From the NCBI RefSeq assembly GCF_007713735.2, contig NZ_VMNW02000001.1, positions 62,001 to 126,000 of the forward strand: a stretch of 64,000 nt of DNA. The letters run 5' to 3'. Shown here piece after piece: positions 36,210 to 45,883 of this stretch (its first letter is position 1; each line of letters begins with the position of its first letter). Both the position numbers and the translations under genes were made by a program. This stretch comes from Amycolatopsis acidicola (GTDB lineage: Bacteria; Actinomycetota; Actinomycetes; Mycobacteriales; Pseudonocardiaceae). The notes beneath the pieces were generated by a model. The model saw nothing but the letters and a program-made list of their open reading frames with translations. It did no database searches and had not been told where the DNA came from.

Positions 36210-36851
36210 ATGCGCGTTCTCGTCGTCGACAACTACGACAGCTTCGTCTACAACCTGGTGCAATACCTGGCGCAGCTCGGCGCCGACTGCACGGTGTGGC
36301 GCAACGACGTCGTGGACATCGAACGCGTCACAGAGTTCGACGGCGTGCTCGTCTCGCCCGGCCCCGGCACGCCGGAGCGGGCAGGCCAGAGCATCGAGGT
36401 GGTGCGCCGCTGCGCCGACACGAGCACGCCGGTGCTCGGAGTCTGCCTCGGGCATCAGGCGATCGGCGTGGCCTGGGGCGCCACGGTCGATCGCGCGCCG
36501 GAGTTGTTGCACGGCAAGACGAGCCAGGTCCACCACGAGGGTGCCGGGGTGCTGGCCGGGCTGCCGGATCCGTTCACGGCCACCCGCTACCACTCGCTGA
36601 CCGTGCTGCCGGAGACGATCCCGGCCGAGTTCGAGGTCACCGCGCGCACCGAATCCGGTGTGGTGATGGGCATGCGCCACCGCGAGCTGCCGGTCGAGGG
36701 CGTGCAGTTCCACCCCGAGTCGGTGCTCACCGAACGTGGGCACCGGATGCTGGCCAACTGGATGGCAGGCGCCGGGTACCCGGTCGAGAAGTCCATTGTG
36801 GACGGATTGGTGGCTCAGGTCGAGTCGCTGCAGAAGGCCGCGGTTGCGTGA
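36210..36851 (+). CDS. trpG/pabA: glutamine amidotransferase of anthranilate/aminodeoxychorismate synthase
   Basis: 213 aa from ATG 36210. A class I amidotransferase: nucleophile Cys in GVCLGHQAIG at about 80, oxyanion loop SPGPGTPE, and catalytic His-Glu in FHPES at about 170. It supplies ammonia to a TrpE or PabB partner that is not in this window, so the choice between tryptophan and folate cannot be made from sequence. The same gene precedes the pknB cluster in mycobacteria. Its stop overlaps the next gene (GTGA). Confidence 0.9.
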   Translation: MRVLVVDNYDSFVYNLVQYLAQLGADCTVWRNDVVDIERVTEFDGVLVSPGPGTPERAGQSIEVVRRCADTSTPVLGVCLGHQAIGVAWGATVDRAPELLHGKTSQVHHEGAGVLAGLPDPFTATRYHSLTVLPETIPAEFEVTARTESGVVMGMRHRELPVEGVQFHPESVLTERGHRMLANWMAGAGYPVEKSIVDGLVAQVESLQKAAVA

Positions 36852-37669
36852 ACGCGCTGCTCCGCCTCCACGGAGTCGGCAAGCGCTACGGACGGGGCCG
36901 CGCCGTACTCGACGGCCTGGACCTCGAAGTCGAAGCCGGGCAGGTGCTCGGGGTGGTCGGCACAAACGGTTGCGGAAAATCCACCCTGCTGCGGATTCTG
37001 GCTGGCGTTTCGCGGCCGACGGAAGGCGTGCGCGCCGGTTCGCCGTCGCTCGGGTACGTGCCGGACAGGTTTCCGGCCGCCACCCGGATGAGCGCGCTGG
37101 GCTACCTACGGCACCTCGGCCGGATCAGCGGTTTGTCCACTGTGGACGAAAGGGCGGTCGCGCTGCTGGAACGGCTGGCGCTCGAAGGCGGGCCGAAGGC
37201 GCCGATCCGCCGGCTGTCCAAGGGGAACGCGCAGAAAGTCGCGCTGGCACAGGCCTTGCTGGGTGATCCCGAGCTGCTCGTGCTCGACGAACCGTGGTCC
37301 GGGCTGGATCCCGCGGCGCACGGCGTGCTCGGCGAGCTGATCGCGGAGACCAGGGAGCGTGGTGCCGCGGTGGTGTTCACCGCGCATCGCGAGGACGTGG
37401 CCCACGACCACGCGTCCCGCGTTTTCCGGCTCACCGAAGGAAAACTCCGCGCTGTCGAGGCGTCCGACGAACACGGGCCCTGCGCCCGGATCCGGTTGCG
37501 CGGGCCCGGTAGCGGCGACTGGTCCGGCGAGCCCGGACTGTTCGGCATCACCGTGAACGGCGAGCACCTCGACCTGACCGTCGCGGCAGGCCGTTCCGAC
37601 GCGATCCTGCTGACCGCGCTGCGCCGCGGCTGGTCCGTGGTCGCCGTGGACACCCCGGTCGCGAAATGA
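36848..37669 (+). CDS. ABC transporter ATP-binding protein
   Basis: 273 aa, GTG start overlapping trpG by 4 bases. Walker A GTNGCGKST lies at about residues 38-46, the signature is RLSKGNAQKVALAQAL (a variant of LSGGQ) and Walker B LLVLDEPWSGLD follows, with the H-loop His in TAHREDV. The last 70 residues are a poorly conserved extra domain. It pairs with the next membrane protein. The substrate is unknown; the variant signature and paired single permease resemble simple export systems. Confidence 0.9.
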   Translation: MNALLRLHGVGKRYGRGRAVLDGLDLEVEAGQVLGVVGTNGCGKSTLLRILAGVSRPTEGVRAGSPSLGYVPDRFPAATRMSALGYLRHLGRISGLSTVDERAVALLERLALEGGPKAPIRRLSKGNAQKVALAQALLGDPELLVLDEPWSGLDPAAHGVLGELIAETRERGAAVVFTAHREDVAHDHASRVFRLTEGKLRAVEASDEHGPCARIRLRGPGSGDWSGEPGLFGITVNGEHLDLTVAAGRSDAILLTALRRGWSVVAVDTPVAK

Positions 37670-38301
37670 TCCGGTACCAGCTGGCCCTGCTCCTGCACAC
37701 CCAGCGCTACGTGCCGCCCCTGCTGGCGTACCTGCTCCTGCTCGGCATCCTCTACACCGACGTCGGCGCCGTGCCGGTGCCCGAGCTCGCGGTGAGTGCC
37801 GGCGCGCTGTCCGTCGTCGCGTGCTGGCTGACGATCGCGTTGGTCGACGCGGAGGATCCGGTGCAGCGGCTGATCACGCTCGTGCACGCACGCCGGGTTT
37901 CCCAGCTGCTGCTCGGGATCGCGTCGACCGCGCTGGCCCTCAGCGCGGTGGCGACGGTCGTTTCACTGGCGTGGTCCTCGCTCGAGCACCACGGGCTTTC
38001 GGCGGGAGACCTCGGCCTCGGGCTGCTGGCGCACCTCACGTGCGCGTGCACCGGGATCGCGATCGGGCTGCCCTGTTCCCGCCTTCTGGTGCCGCGCATC
38101 GGTTACACCGTCATGGCGGCGCTGGCCGGGCTTGTCGCCGTGCTGCTGATCCGCTGGCTCCCGCTGATCAACCCGATGTTGCGCGCCATGACCTCCGGCT
38201 CATCCGTGACCGGCGCCATCCTGTGGTGCCTCGTCGTCTCTGCCGCGGTACTCGCGCTTTCCGCCACCGTCACCGGGTTCGTTCACCAGCGTCGCAACTG
38301 A
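37666..38301 (+). CDS. integral membrane partner of the ABC pair
   Basis: 211 aa, ATGA overlap with the ATPase gene. Six hydrophobic segments are visible, including LLAYLLLLGILYTD, LSAVATVVSLAWSSL and GAILWCLVVSAAVLALSA. No soluble domain. Tight coupling makes it the likely permease. It ends with a strong terminator before pknB, which faces it. Confidence 0.78.
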   Translation: MIRYQLALLLHTQRYVPPLLAYLLLLGILYTDVGAVPVPELAVSAGALSVVACWLTIALVDAEDPVQRLITLVHARRVSQLLLGIASTALALSAVATVVSLAWSSLEHHGLSAGDLGLGLLAHLTCACTGIAIGLPCSRLLVPRIGYTVMAALAGLVAVLLIRWLPLINPMLRAMTSGSSVTGAILWCLVVSAAVLALSATVTGFVHQRRN

Positions 38302-38303
38302 AA

Positions 38304-38332
38304 GAGGCCCAGGGCAAGCTGCCCTGGGCCTC
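38304..38332 (+). terminator. bidirectional terminator hairpin between the ABC pair and pknB
   Basis: A 13-bp stem GAGGCCCAGGGCA / TGCCCTGGGCCTC (38304-38316 and 38320-38332) with loop AGC, lying between the converging stops. Confidence 0.9.
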
Positions 38333-38351
38333 ATTCAGTCATCCGTGTCGA

Positions 38352-40358
38352 TCAACCGCCGTTGCTGCCGGGGAAGAGCCCGCCGCTGGTCGGAATCGTC
38401 GGTGTGGTGGGGTTGGTGCTCCCACCGCCGCCGCCGTCGCTGCGTTCCCCGATGATCAGGGTGATCGTCTGGTTCTTGGCGATCTGCGACCCCGCCGTCG
38501 GCGAGGTCTGCTGCACGATGCCGTCCTGGTCCCGGTCGGTCACCTTGGTGGCCTGGTAGTTGATCTTCCCGTCCCAGCCGGCCTGCGTCAGCGCCGCCAT
38601 CGCGTCTTCCTGCGTCTTGCCGACCAGGTTCGGCATGCTGATCTGCTGCTGCGAACCGTCGGACACGTAGACGGTGATCGTGGCGCCCTCCGGCTGCTGG
38701 CCGGCGTTCGGCTTCTGGTTCACCACCGTGTTCTCGGGTTCGGCACTGGCCTGGGTCTGCTTGCTGACCTTGAAGCCCAGCGCCTTCAGCCCGGCCTCCG
38801 CCTCGGAGTACTGCTTGCCGGTGAAGTCGGTGACGGTGACCATGTTCGGCGTCTTGCCGACGGTGATCTTCACCGTGGTGCCCTCGTCGACCGTCGTGTT
38901 CGCGTCGACGCTCTGGTCCACGACCTTGCCGTACTGGTTCGGGTCGCTGACGTCGACCTCTTCGACGTTCGGGTCGAGGTACAGCCCGGCCTGCGTGAGC
39001 GCCGTCTGCGCGTCCTGCTGGGACTTCCCGGTCAGCGAGGGCACGCTGACCTGCGCGGGCTTGGCGCCGACGCTGAGCTTGATCTCGGTGGTCGCGCTGA
39101 CCGACACACCGGAGGCCGGGTCGGTCGAGAGCACCCTGCCGATGTCGTCCGGCGAGCAGGACGAGGTGCCGTTCTGCTGCATCTTGCAGGGCACCTGCAC
39201 CGGCGTGACGTTGGTGAAGCCCTTCGCCTTCAGCTGCTCCACCGCCGTGTTCTGCAGCTGGCCGCGCACGTCGGGCACCGCCACCGTGGCCGGCGGGCTG
39301 TCGAACGCACCGGCCAGCCACAGGATGAAGGCCAGCAACGCGAGGCCGATCACGGAGAACGCGGCGATCGTCCAGCCGCGGCGCTTGCGACGGCGCGCGG
39401 CGTCGTCCTCGTCCGCCCCCGGGTACTCGTCGTAGTCCGCGGCGTGCCCGACCGGGCCGCCGCCGTTGAGCACCTGGGTGCGCTCGTCGGCTGTCATCAC
39501 CATCGGCGCGGACGGCCGCTGCCCGGACAGCACGCGCACCATGTCCGAGCGCATCTCCGCGGCCGACTGATACCTGTTGGCAGGCCCCTTGGAAAGCGCT
39601 TTCAGCACGATGGCGTCCAGCTCGGGGGAGACCGCCGGGTTCACCGTGGACGGCGCCTTCGGGTCCTCCCGGACGTGCTGGTACGCCACCGCCACCGGCG
39701 AGTCACCGGTGAACGGCGGCTCCCCGGTGATCAGTTCGTACAGCACGCAACCGGCGGCGTAGACGTCGCTTCGCGCGTCCACACCCTCGCCGCGTGCCTG
39801 CTCCGGGGAGAGGTACTGGGCCGTACCGATCACCGCGGCCGTCTGCGTCATCGCGGCCTGGCCGTCGTGCATCGCGCGCGCGATGCCGAAGTCCATCACC
39901 TTGACCGCGCCGTGGTTCGTGATCATCACGTTGGCCGGTTTGACATCGCGGTGCACGATGCCGTGCCGGTGCGAAAAGTCCAGCGCGGCGCAGACGTCCG
40001 CCATGACCTCCATCGCCCGCTTCTGCGACATCGGGCCTTCGGTCTTGACGATGTCCCTCAGCGTCCGGCCGCTGACGTACTCCATCACGATGTAGGGCAG
40101 CGGACCGTACTCCGTCTGCGCCTCACCGGTGTCGTACACCGCGACGATCGCCGGGTGGTTGAGTGCCGCCGCGTTCTGCGCCTCGCGGCGGAAGCGTTCC
40201 TGGAACTGGGGATCACGGGCCAGATCGGCACGCAGGATCTTCACCGCGACCTCGCGCCCGAGCCGGACGTCGGTACCGTGGTGGACCTCGGACATGCCGC
40301 CGTAGCCGAGCGTGTCGCCCAGTTCATAGCGGTTGGACAGCATTCTGGGTGCGCTCAT
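38352..40358 (-). CDS. pknB: Ser/Thr protein kinase PknB with four PASTA repeats
   Basis: 668 aa from ATG 40358 (MSAPRMLSNRYELGDTLGYG); a TTG nine codons earlier lacks an RBS. Kinase domain about 11-275: GYGGMSEVH loop, VAVKIL Lys, HRDVKPAN, DFG and the activation loop TQTAAVIGTAQYLSPEQ. One membrane helix (about 330-355) and four extracellular PASTA units (VAVPDVRGQL, VSVPSLTGKS, VTVTDFTGKQ, ISMPNLVGKT) follow. PASTA domains bind peptidoglycan fragments and tune growth. It is the last gene of the fhaB-pstP-rodA-pbpA-pknA-pknB run. Confidence 0.97.
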   Translation of the reverse strand: MSAPRMLSNRYELGDTLGYGGMSEVHHGTDVRLGREVAVKILRADLARDPQFQERFRREAQNAAALNHPAIVAVYDTGEAQTEYGPLPYIVMEYVSGRTLRDIVKTEGPMSQKRAMEVMADVCAALDFSHRHGIVHRDVKPANVMITNHGAVKVMDFGIARAMHDGQAAMTQTAAVIGTAQYLSPEQARGEGVDARSDVYAAGCVLYELITGEPPFTGDSPVAVAYQHVREDPKAPSTVNPAVSPELDAIVLKALSKGPANRYQSAAEMRSDMVRVLSGQRPSAPMVMTADERTQVLNGGGPVGHAADYDEYPGADEDDAARRRKRRGWTIAAFSVIGLALLAFILWLAGAFDSPPATVAVPDVRGQLQNTAVEQLKAKGFTNVTPVQVPCKMQQNGTSSCSPDDIGRVLSTDPASGVSVSATTEIKLSVGAKPAQVSVPSLTGKSQQDAQTALTQAGLYLDPNVEEVDVSDPNQYGKVVDQSVDANTTVDEGTTVKITVGKTPNMVTVTDFTGKQYSEAEAGLKALGFKVSKQTQASAEPENTVVNQKPNAGQQPEGATITVYVSDGSQQQISMPNLVGKTQEDAMAALTQAGWDGKINYQATKVTDRDQDGIVQQTSPTAGSQIAKNQTITLIIGERSDGGGGGSTNPTTPTIPTSGGLFPGSNGG

Positions 40359-40395
40359 CGGGGAAAGCCGTTCCGTTCCGTCCAAGATTTACTCA

Positions 40396-41601
40396 TCATG
40401 CCCTGTACGTGGTCTGTTGGGTGGGAGGCGGTTGTCTGCTCGGCAGCACATCGGACGTGCCGAGCCTGCCTCCTGGCGGCGGGTTGTCATCGTCTGACGG
40501 GCTGAGCAGTTTCGGCAGTAAGAGCACCGCCGCCACCACCAGCCCGACGAACAACACGGCGAGCACCACCCACAACGCCGTCAGGTTCCGCCGCCGTGGG
40601 GGGACCGGCATCGGTACGACACCGCTCGGGTGGCCCATCGGCGGCGGGGGCACCGGCTGCATAGCCGGCTGTGACACCGGGCCCACCGGGGAGATCGGGG
40701 CCGGCATCGGGTTGTGGACCTGGTACGCCTGCACCAGCCCGGCCGGTGCCGGCAGCGGATGGCCCGCGCGCACGGCGGCCGCGGCGGCGGCGAACTCGCC
40801 ACCGTTGCCGTAGCGCTGCCGCGGATCCTTGACCAGGGTCGCCTCGATCAGCGCGCGCACTCCCGGCGGCACGTCGGGCGGCAACGGCGGCGGCACGTCG
40901 CGGATGTGCATCATCGCGACCGTCACCGAGTGCTCGGACAGGAACGGGCGGTGCCCGGCGAGACATTCGTAACCGCACACCGCGAGCGAATACACGTCGC
41001 TGGCCGGGCCGGCGTCGTGGCCCAGCGCCTGTTCGGGCGCGATGTAGTGGGCCGTGCCCATCACCATGCCCGACCGCGTCACCGGTGCGGCGTGCGCGGC
41101 CTTCGCGATCCCGAAGTCGGTGACCTTCACGGTTCCGGTCGTGGTGACGAGGATGTTGCCCGGCTTGATGTCGCGGTGCACCAGCCCGCGCTCGTGCGCC
41201 GCCTGCAGCGCGTTGCCCGCCTGCTCGAGGACGTCCAGCACGCGGTCCGCGGCCAGCCTGCCTTCGCGCGCGAGGATCCCGGCCAGCGGCTCGCCCTCGA
41301 CGAGCTCCATGACCAGGTACGCGATCGAATGCTCGTTCGCGTCGTTCGCATCGGCGGTCGATTCACCGTAGTCGTGCACGGCCGCTATCCCGGGGTGGTT
41401 CAGCGAGGCCGTGGTGCGGGCTTCGGTGCGGAACCGGTGCAGGAACTCCGCGTCACCGGACAGTTCCGCCTTGAGGATCTTGACGGCGACGGTGCGGTCC
41501 AACCGGGTATCGCTGGCCTGCCAGACCTCGCCCATCCCACCGACGGCGATCCGGCTGACCAAACGGTAGCGATCCGCTACCAGCTGACCCGTGGACAGCA
41601 T
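40396..41601 (-). CDS. pknA: Ser/Thr protein kinase PknA
   Basis: 401 aa. Kinase domain about 10-270: VGGMGEVW loop, [25 protein letters not shown] and an APE-type APEQ. A Pro-rich linker (about 290-330) precedes a single helix [20 protein letters not shown] and a short outer tail without PASTA repeats, as in other PknA proteins. It partners PknB in controlling cell shape and division. It starts 3 bases after the pbpA stop. Confidence 0.96.
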   Translation of the reverse strand: MLSTGQLVADRYRLVSRIAVGGMGEVWQASDTRLDRTVAVKILKAELSGDAEFLHRFRTEARTTASLNHPGIAAVHDYGESTADANDANEHSIAYLVMELVEGEPLAGILAREGRLAADRVLDVLEQAGNALQAAHERGLVHRDIKPGNILVTTTGTVKVTDFGIAKAAHAAPVTRSGMVMGTAHYIAPEQALGHDAGPASDVYSLAVCGYECLAGHRPFLSEHSVTVAMMHIRDVPPPLPPDVPPGVRALIEATLVKDPRQRYGNGGEFAAAAAAVRAGHPLPAPAGLVQAYQVHNPMPAPISPVGPVSQPAMQPVPPPPMGHPSGVVPMPVPPRRRNLTALWVVLAVLFVGLVVAAVLLLPKLLSPSDDDNPPPGGRLGTSDVLPSRQPPPTQQTTYRA

Positions 41602-41604
41602 CCG

Positions 41605-43074
41605 CTACCCACCCCCGAGCTGGGCGTTGATCGCGGCGCGGCCGATCTCGGCCGCGACGGTGCCACCGGTGGCCTCGAGGCCGCGGTTACCGCCGGACTC
41701 CACGATCACCGCGACCGCGATCTGCGGGTCGTCGGCCGGGGCGAACGCGGTGTACCAGGCGTGCGGCGGGGTGTTCTTCGGGTCGCTGCCGTGCTCGGCG
41801 GTGCCGGTCTTGGAGGCGATCTTGATGTTCGACTTCTTGCCGCCGCCCTTGGTGTTGTCCTCCGAGGCCTCCATCATCTGCTTGAGGATCTCGGCGTTGG
41901 ACGAGGACAGCGCGGGCTCGCCGGTCAGCTCCTCCGGGGTGAAGCCCTCGAGGTCGGACAGGTCGGGCGCGAGCAGCTTCTTCACCAGCTGCGGCTTCAT
42001 CGCCATCCCCCCGTTGGCGATGGTGGCGGCCAGCAGCATGTCCTGGATCGGGGTCAGCTGGACGTCCCGCTGCCCGATGCCGGACTGGTAGAGCGCGGCG
42101 GTGGAGTCGAGCGCGCCGAGGCTGGACGCGGCGACCTTCTGCGGGATGGCGAGGTCGGTCTGGCCGATGCCGAAGTTCGCCGCCGTCTGGCGCAGCTTTT
42201 CGGCACCGAGCTGGCCGGCGAACGTCGCGAAGGGAACGTTGCACGAGTGCGCCAGCGCGGCCTGGAACGTGGTGCCGGGGCACACTTCGCCGCCGTAGTT
42301 CTCCAGGGTGGTGCTGGTACCGGGCAGGGTCACGTTCGGCGCGTTGCTGACCGGCGTGTCCGGGGTGGCCCCGTTCTCCAGCTCGGCGGCGGCGACGACC
42401 AGCTTGAACGTGGAACCGGGCGGGTACGTCTCCGAAATCGCCCTGTTCAGCATCGGGTTCTTCGGGTCGTTGCTGTACTGGTTCCAGGCCTGCTGCTGGG
42501 TGGTGCTGTCGTGCGAGGCCAGCGCGTTCGGGTCGTAGGACGGGGTGGAGACCATCGCGAGGATCTCGCCGGTCTTCGGGTTCATCGCCACGACCGCGCC
42601 GGTGTAGCCCTTGGCCATCATCGCGTTGTAGGCGGCCTGCTGCACCGCGGGGTTGATCGTCAGCTGCACGTTGCCGCCGCGCGGATCCCGGCCGGTGACC
42701 ATGTCCGACAGGCGGCGCACGAACAGGCGCGGGTCGGAGCCGTTGAGGATGTCGTCCTCCGAGCGCTCCAGGCCGGCGGAGCCGTAGCGCACCGAGTAGT
42801 AGCCGGTGACCGGGGCGTAGAGCGGGCCGTTGATGTAGCGGCGCTGGAACTTCAGCTTGTCGTCGGTCGGCGTGACGTCGGCGATCACCTGGCCGTTGAA
42901 CTGCGACACGAGGCTGCCGCGCTGGCGGGCGTACTCGTCGAGCAGCACGCGCTGGTTGCGGGAGTCCGTGCGGTAGTCGTCGGCCTTCACCACCTGGATG
43001 TAGGTGATGTTGACTAGCAGCAGCACCACCATGACGAGCATGGCGATGCCGACTCGGCGCATGGGTTTGTTCAC
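41605..43074 (-). CDS. pbpA: penicillin-binding protein PbpA (class B transpeptidase)
   Basis: 489 aa. A membrane anchor (about 9-28) precedes the dimerisation and transpeptidase domains. The active-site Ser is in PPGSTFKLVV (SxxK) at about 215, the second motif is HSCN (SxN) and the third KTGTAEHG. Class B PBPs cross-link peptidoglycan, probably with RodA as polymerase. It overlaps rodA by 4 bases, so the pair is coupled. Confidence 0.96.
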   Translation of the reverse strand: MNKPMRRVGIAMLVMVVLLLVNITYIQVVKADDYRTDSRNQRVLLDEYARQRGSLVSQFNGQVIADVTPTDDKLKFQRRYINGPLYAPVTGYYSVRYGSAGLERSEDDILNGSDPRLFVRRLSDMVTGRDPRGGNVQLTINPAVQQAAYNAMMAKGYTGAVVAMNPKTGEILAMVSTPSYDPNALASHDSTTQQQAWNQYSNDPKNPMLNRAISETYPPGSTFKLVVAAAELENGATPDTPVSNAPNVTLPGTSTTLENYGGEVCPGTTFQAALAHSCNVPFATFAGQLGAEKLRQTAANFGIGQTDLAIPQKVAASSLGALDSTAALYQSGIGQRDVQLTPIQDMLLAATIANGGMAMKPQLVKKLLAPDLSDLEGFTPEELTGEPALSSSNAEILKQMMEASEDNTKGGGKKSNIKIASKTGTAEHGSDPKNTPPHAWYTAFAPADDPQIAVAVIVESGGNRGLEATGGTVAAEIGRAAINAQLGGG

Positions 43075-44567
43075 TGGGCACTCCCCGGTTCGGTTCCGCC
43101 AGACGGGGGCCGCTGCACCATCACGGTGTGCGCCTCCGCGAGCGGGGCCTGTTGCTGCTGCGCCTGCTTCGGCCGCGGCTTCTGCGCCGGGCGCCGTGCC
43201 GCGTCCGAGATCCGCAGGAGCAGCGCCACCAGGATGTAGTTGGCGAGCAGCGAGGAGCCACCGTACGAGAGGAAAGGGGTGGTGATACCCGTCATCGGGA
43301 TCAGCTTGGTCACCCCGCCGACGATCACGAACACCTGCATGACGATCGCGAACGACAGCCCGCAGCCGAGCAGTTTGCCGAAGGTGTCACGCACCGCGAG
43401 CGCGCTGCGCATCCCGCGCGTGGCCAGCAGCAGGTAGACGATCAGGATCGCGGCCAGTCCGACGAACCCGAGCTCTTCGCCCAGTCCGGCGGTGATGAAG
43501 TCGGTGTTGGCCTCGGGCACGATCTCGGGACGGCCGGCGCCGAGCCCGGTGCCGCCGACACCGCCGGTGCCGAGGCCGAACAGGTCCTGCGCGATCTGGT
43601 AGCCGCCGCCGGGGTCGTAGTAGGTGGCCAGCGGGTCGATCCAGTTCGCCACGCGCTGCTCGACGTGCGTGAACAGCTTGTACGCGATCAGGCAGCCGAT
43701 CACGAAGAAACCGAGCCCGGTGACCACCCAGATCGCGCGCTCGGTGGCCACGTAGATCATCACCAGCACGATGCCGAAGAACAGCAGCGAGGTGCCGAGG
43801 TCCTTCTCGAACACCAGCACCAGCAAGCAGACCGCCGCGGCGATGAGCAGCGGGCCGAGGTCACGCGCGCGCGGCAGCTCCACGCCGAACACCTTGCGCC
43901 CGGCGATCATGAACAGATCTCTTTTCGCCACGAGGAAAGCGGCGAAGAAGATCATCAGCAGGATCTTCGAGAACTCACCTGGCTGGATCGACAACCCTGG
44001 CAGCTTCAGCCAGACCTTCGCGCCGTTGACCTCGGACAGCGAACTGGGCAGCAACGCGGGCAGCGCCAGCGCGATGATGCCGACGAGGCCACAGGTGTAG
44101 CCGTAGCGCGTCAGCGTGCGGTGGTCCCTGACCCAGAACAGCACGGCGAGGAACAGCGCCAGTGAGAGCGCCGTGAACAGCACCTGCCGGGGCGCGACGC
44201 TGGTGTAGTCGTCACCGCTCTGCGTCGCCTTCTCGGCCATCGCCAGGTCGATCCGGTAGATCATCACCAGGCCCAGGCCGTTCAGCAGTGCGACGCACGG
44301 CAGGATCAGCGGGTCCGCGTACGGAGCCCAGCGCCGGACGGCCAGGTGCGCGATCCCGAACAACGCCAGGTAGGCAAGGCCGTACCAGACGATCGAGAAC
44401 GAGAGCTCCTGTTCCTGGTTGGCCTGGACCAGAACGAACGCGCAGGTGACGATGAACGCGGCGAAACCGAGCATGGCTAGCTCGGTGCCGCGCCGCGTCG
44501 GGAGTTCGCGCTGCGGGTTGCTCTGGTAGACCGCGGCGGCCGGGTCGGGCACGGACGGCTGGCTCAT
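43071..44567 (-). CDS. rodA: FtsW/RodA/SpoVE family peptidoglycan polymerase
   Basis: 498 aa, with ten to twelve membrane segments. SEDS signatures include QPGEFSKILLMIFFAAFL, FEKDLGTSLLFFGIVLVM (Asp in the catalytic loop) and ITTPFLSYGGSSLLANYI. It polymerises glycan strands from lipid II together with the coupled PBP. The tail is Gln/Pro-rich (PRPKQAQQQQ). It starts within the pstP stop (ATGA arrangement). RodA rather than FtsW by context. Confidence 0.95.
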   Translation of the reverse strand: MSQPSVPDPAAAVYQSNPQRELPTRRGTELAMLGFAAFIVTCAFVLVQANQEQELSFSIVWYGLAYLALFGIAHLAVRRWAPYADPLILPCVALLNGLGLVMIYRIDLAMAEKATQSGDDYTSVAPRQVLFTALSLALFLAVLFWVRDHRTLTRYGYTCGLVGIIALALPALLPSSLSEVNGAKVWLKLPGLSIQPGEFSKILLMIFFAAFLVAKRDLFMIAGRKVFGVELPRARDLGPLLIAAAVCLLVLVFEKDLGTSLLFFGIVLVMIYVATERAIWVVTGLGFFVIGCLIAYKLFTHVEQRVANWIDPLATYYDPGGGYQIAQDLFGLGTGGVGGTGLGAGRPEIVPEANTDFITAGLGEELGFVGLAAILIVYLLLATRGMRSALAVRDTFGKLLGCGLSFAIVMQVFVIVGGVTKLIPMTGITTPFLSYGGSSLLANYILVALLLRISDAARRPAQKPRPKQAQQQQAPLAEAHTVMVQRPPSGGTEPGSAQ

Positions 44568-45883
44568 CAGCCACCGCCACCGGTGGGTGGTGTCGTGCTC
44601 GTGCAGCCCGCCGCCTGCCCGGTGGTCGGGGCCGCTGGATCCGTCGACTGCTGCGAGCAGTCCTGGAGTGTCTTGTAGCGCAGGAAGTTGTTGATGTAGT
44701 CACGCGCGGACTGCAGGCTGTCCTTCTTCACGCCGTTGCGGACCGCCGTCTGCGCGTCCTGCTGCAGCTGCGAAACCTTGAGCACGTCGCACAGCGAGCT
44801 GCCGCTCGGGCACGATCCCTCGGCCTGCTGGTGCAGCTGCAGGCCGAGGATGCTGCCCGGCACCCCGCGGAACACGGCGACCTCGGAGTTCGCGCCCTCG
44901 CCGACGTAGTACTGGCTGAGCACGAAATACCTGGTGGCGATACCACCCGCGGCGAGTAGCACCAGCACCAGGAAGATGCCGACGAACCAGCGCCAGCGCT
45001 TGCGGCGCTTGGCTTTCGGGTCCGGTGGCGGTTCGCTCTGCTGCTGCGGCGGGGCCGGCGGAGGCGCCGTGAGCGCCCTCGCTCTGGCCGCCGGCGAGTC
45101 ACCCTGGTGGTACTCGTCGCTGCCGTCACCGGCGGCGCCCCCGACGATCGGGGCGTCCTCACCGAAGTCGACGTCGACGATGTCCGCGACCACCACGGTC
45201 ACGTTGTCCGTGCCGCCGCCCTTGAGCGCCAGCTCGATCATCCGGTCCGCGCAGTCCTGCGGATCGGGGATCTGGATGGCCTCGGCGAGCGTCTCGTCGC
45301 TGACCATGCCGGACAACCCGTCCGAGCAGAGCAGGTACCGGTCACCGGCGCGGGCCTCGCGGACCACGAGCGTCGGTTCCACCTCGTGTCCCGTAAGCGC
45401 TTTCAGCAACAGCGAGCGCTGCGGGTGGGTGGCCGCCTGGTCGGCGGTGATGCGGCCCTGTTCGAGCAGCTCGTTGACGAAGCTGTCGTCACGGGTGATC
45501 TGGGAGAACTGGCCGTTGCGGTATTGGTAGGCGCGCGAGTCGCCGACGTGCACCATGCCCATCCGCGAGCCGGAGAACAGCATCGCGGTGAGTGTGGTGC
45601 CCATCCCGTCGAGGTCAGGGTCGTTGGCCACCAGTTCCGAGATCGCGGCGTTGCCGCCGGCGACCGCATCTCTCAGTAGGGACAGCAGGTCGTCACCCGG
45701 CTCATCGTCGTCGAGCGGGGCGAGGGAGGCGATCACGACCTTGCTGGCGACTTCACCGGCGGCGTGGCCACCCATGCCGTCGGCGAGTGCGAGCAGGCGT
45801 GGGCCCGCGTACACCGAGTCCTGGTTGCTCGATCGCACCAGGCCACGGTCACTGCGGGCCGCATAGCGAAGGACGAGTGTCAT
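44567..45883 (-). CDS. pstP: PP2C-type Ser/Thr phosphatase PstP
   Basis: 438 aa. The PP2C domain (about 1-235) has SDRGLVRSSNQDS, ADGMGGHAAGE with metal-binding Asp, and CSDGLSGMVSDE and GGTDNVTVVV. One helix (about 305-328) leads to a roughly 110-residue outer domain with a Gly/Thr tail. PstP removes phosphates from PknA, PknB and their targets. The gene overlaps fhaB by 4 bases. Confidence 0.96.
   Translation of the reverse strand: MTLVLRYAARSDRGLVRSSNQDSVYAGPRLLALADGMGGHAAGEVASKVVIASLAPLDDDEPGDDLLSLLRDAVAGGNAAISELVANDPDLDGMGTTLTAMLFSGSRMGMVHVGDSRAYQYRNGQFSQITRDDSFVNELLEQGRITADQAATHPQRSLLLKALTGHEVEPTLVVREARAGDRYLLCSDGLSGMVSDETLAEAIQIPDPQDCADRMIELALKGGGTDNVTVVVADIVDVDFGEDAPIVGGAAGDGSDEYHQGDSPAARARALTAPPPAPPQQQSEPPPDPKAKRRKRWRWFVGIFLVLVLLAAGGIATRYFVLSQYYVGEGANSEVAVFRGVPGSILGLQLHQQAEGSCPSGSSLCDVLKVSQLQQDAQTAVRNGVKKDSLQSARDYINNFLRYKTLQDCSQQSTDPAAPTTGQAAGCTSTTPPTGGGG

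Noticed and set aside
37821-40505. An 894-codon open frame antisense to pknB
   Set aside because: It spans several genes and a terminator; residue make-up (His, Arg, Val, Asp-rich) is typical of antisense frames.
40714-43017. A 767-codon open frame antisense to pknA and pbpA
   Set aside because: The opposite strand encodes clear kinase and PBP motifs; this frame has none.
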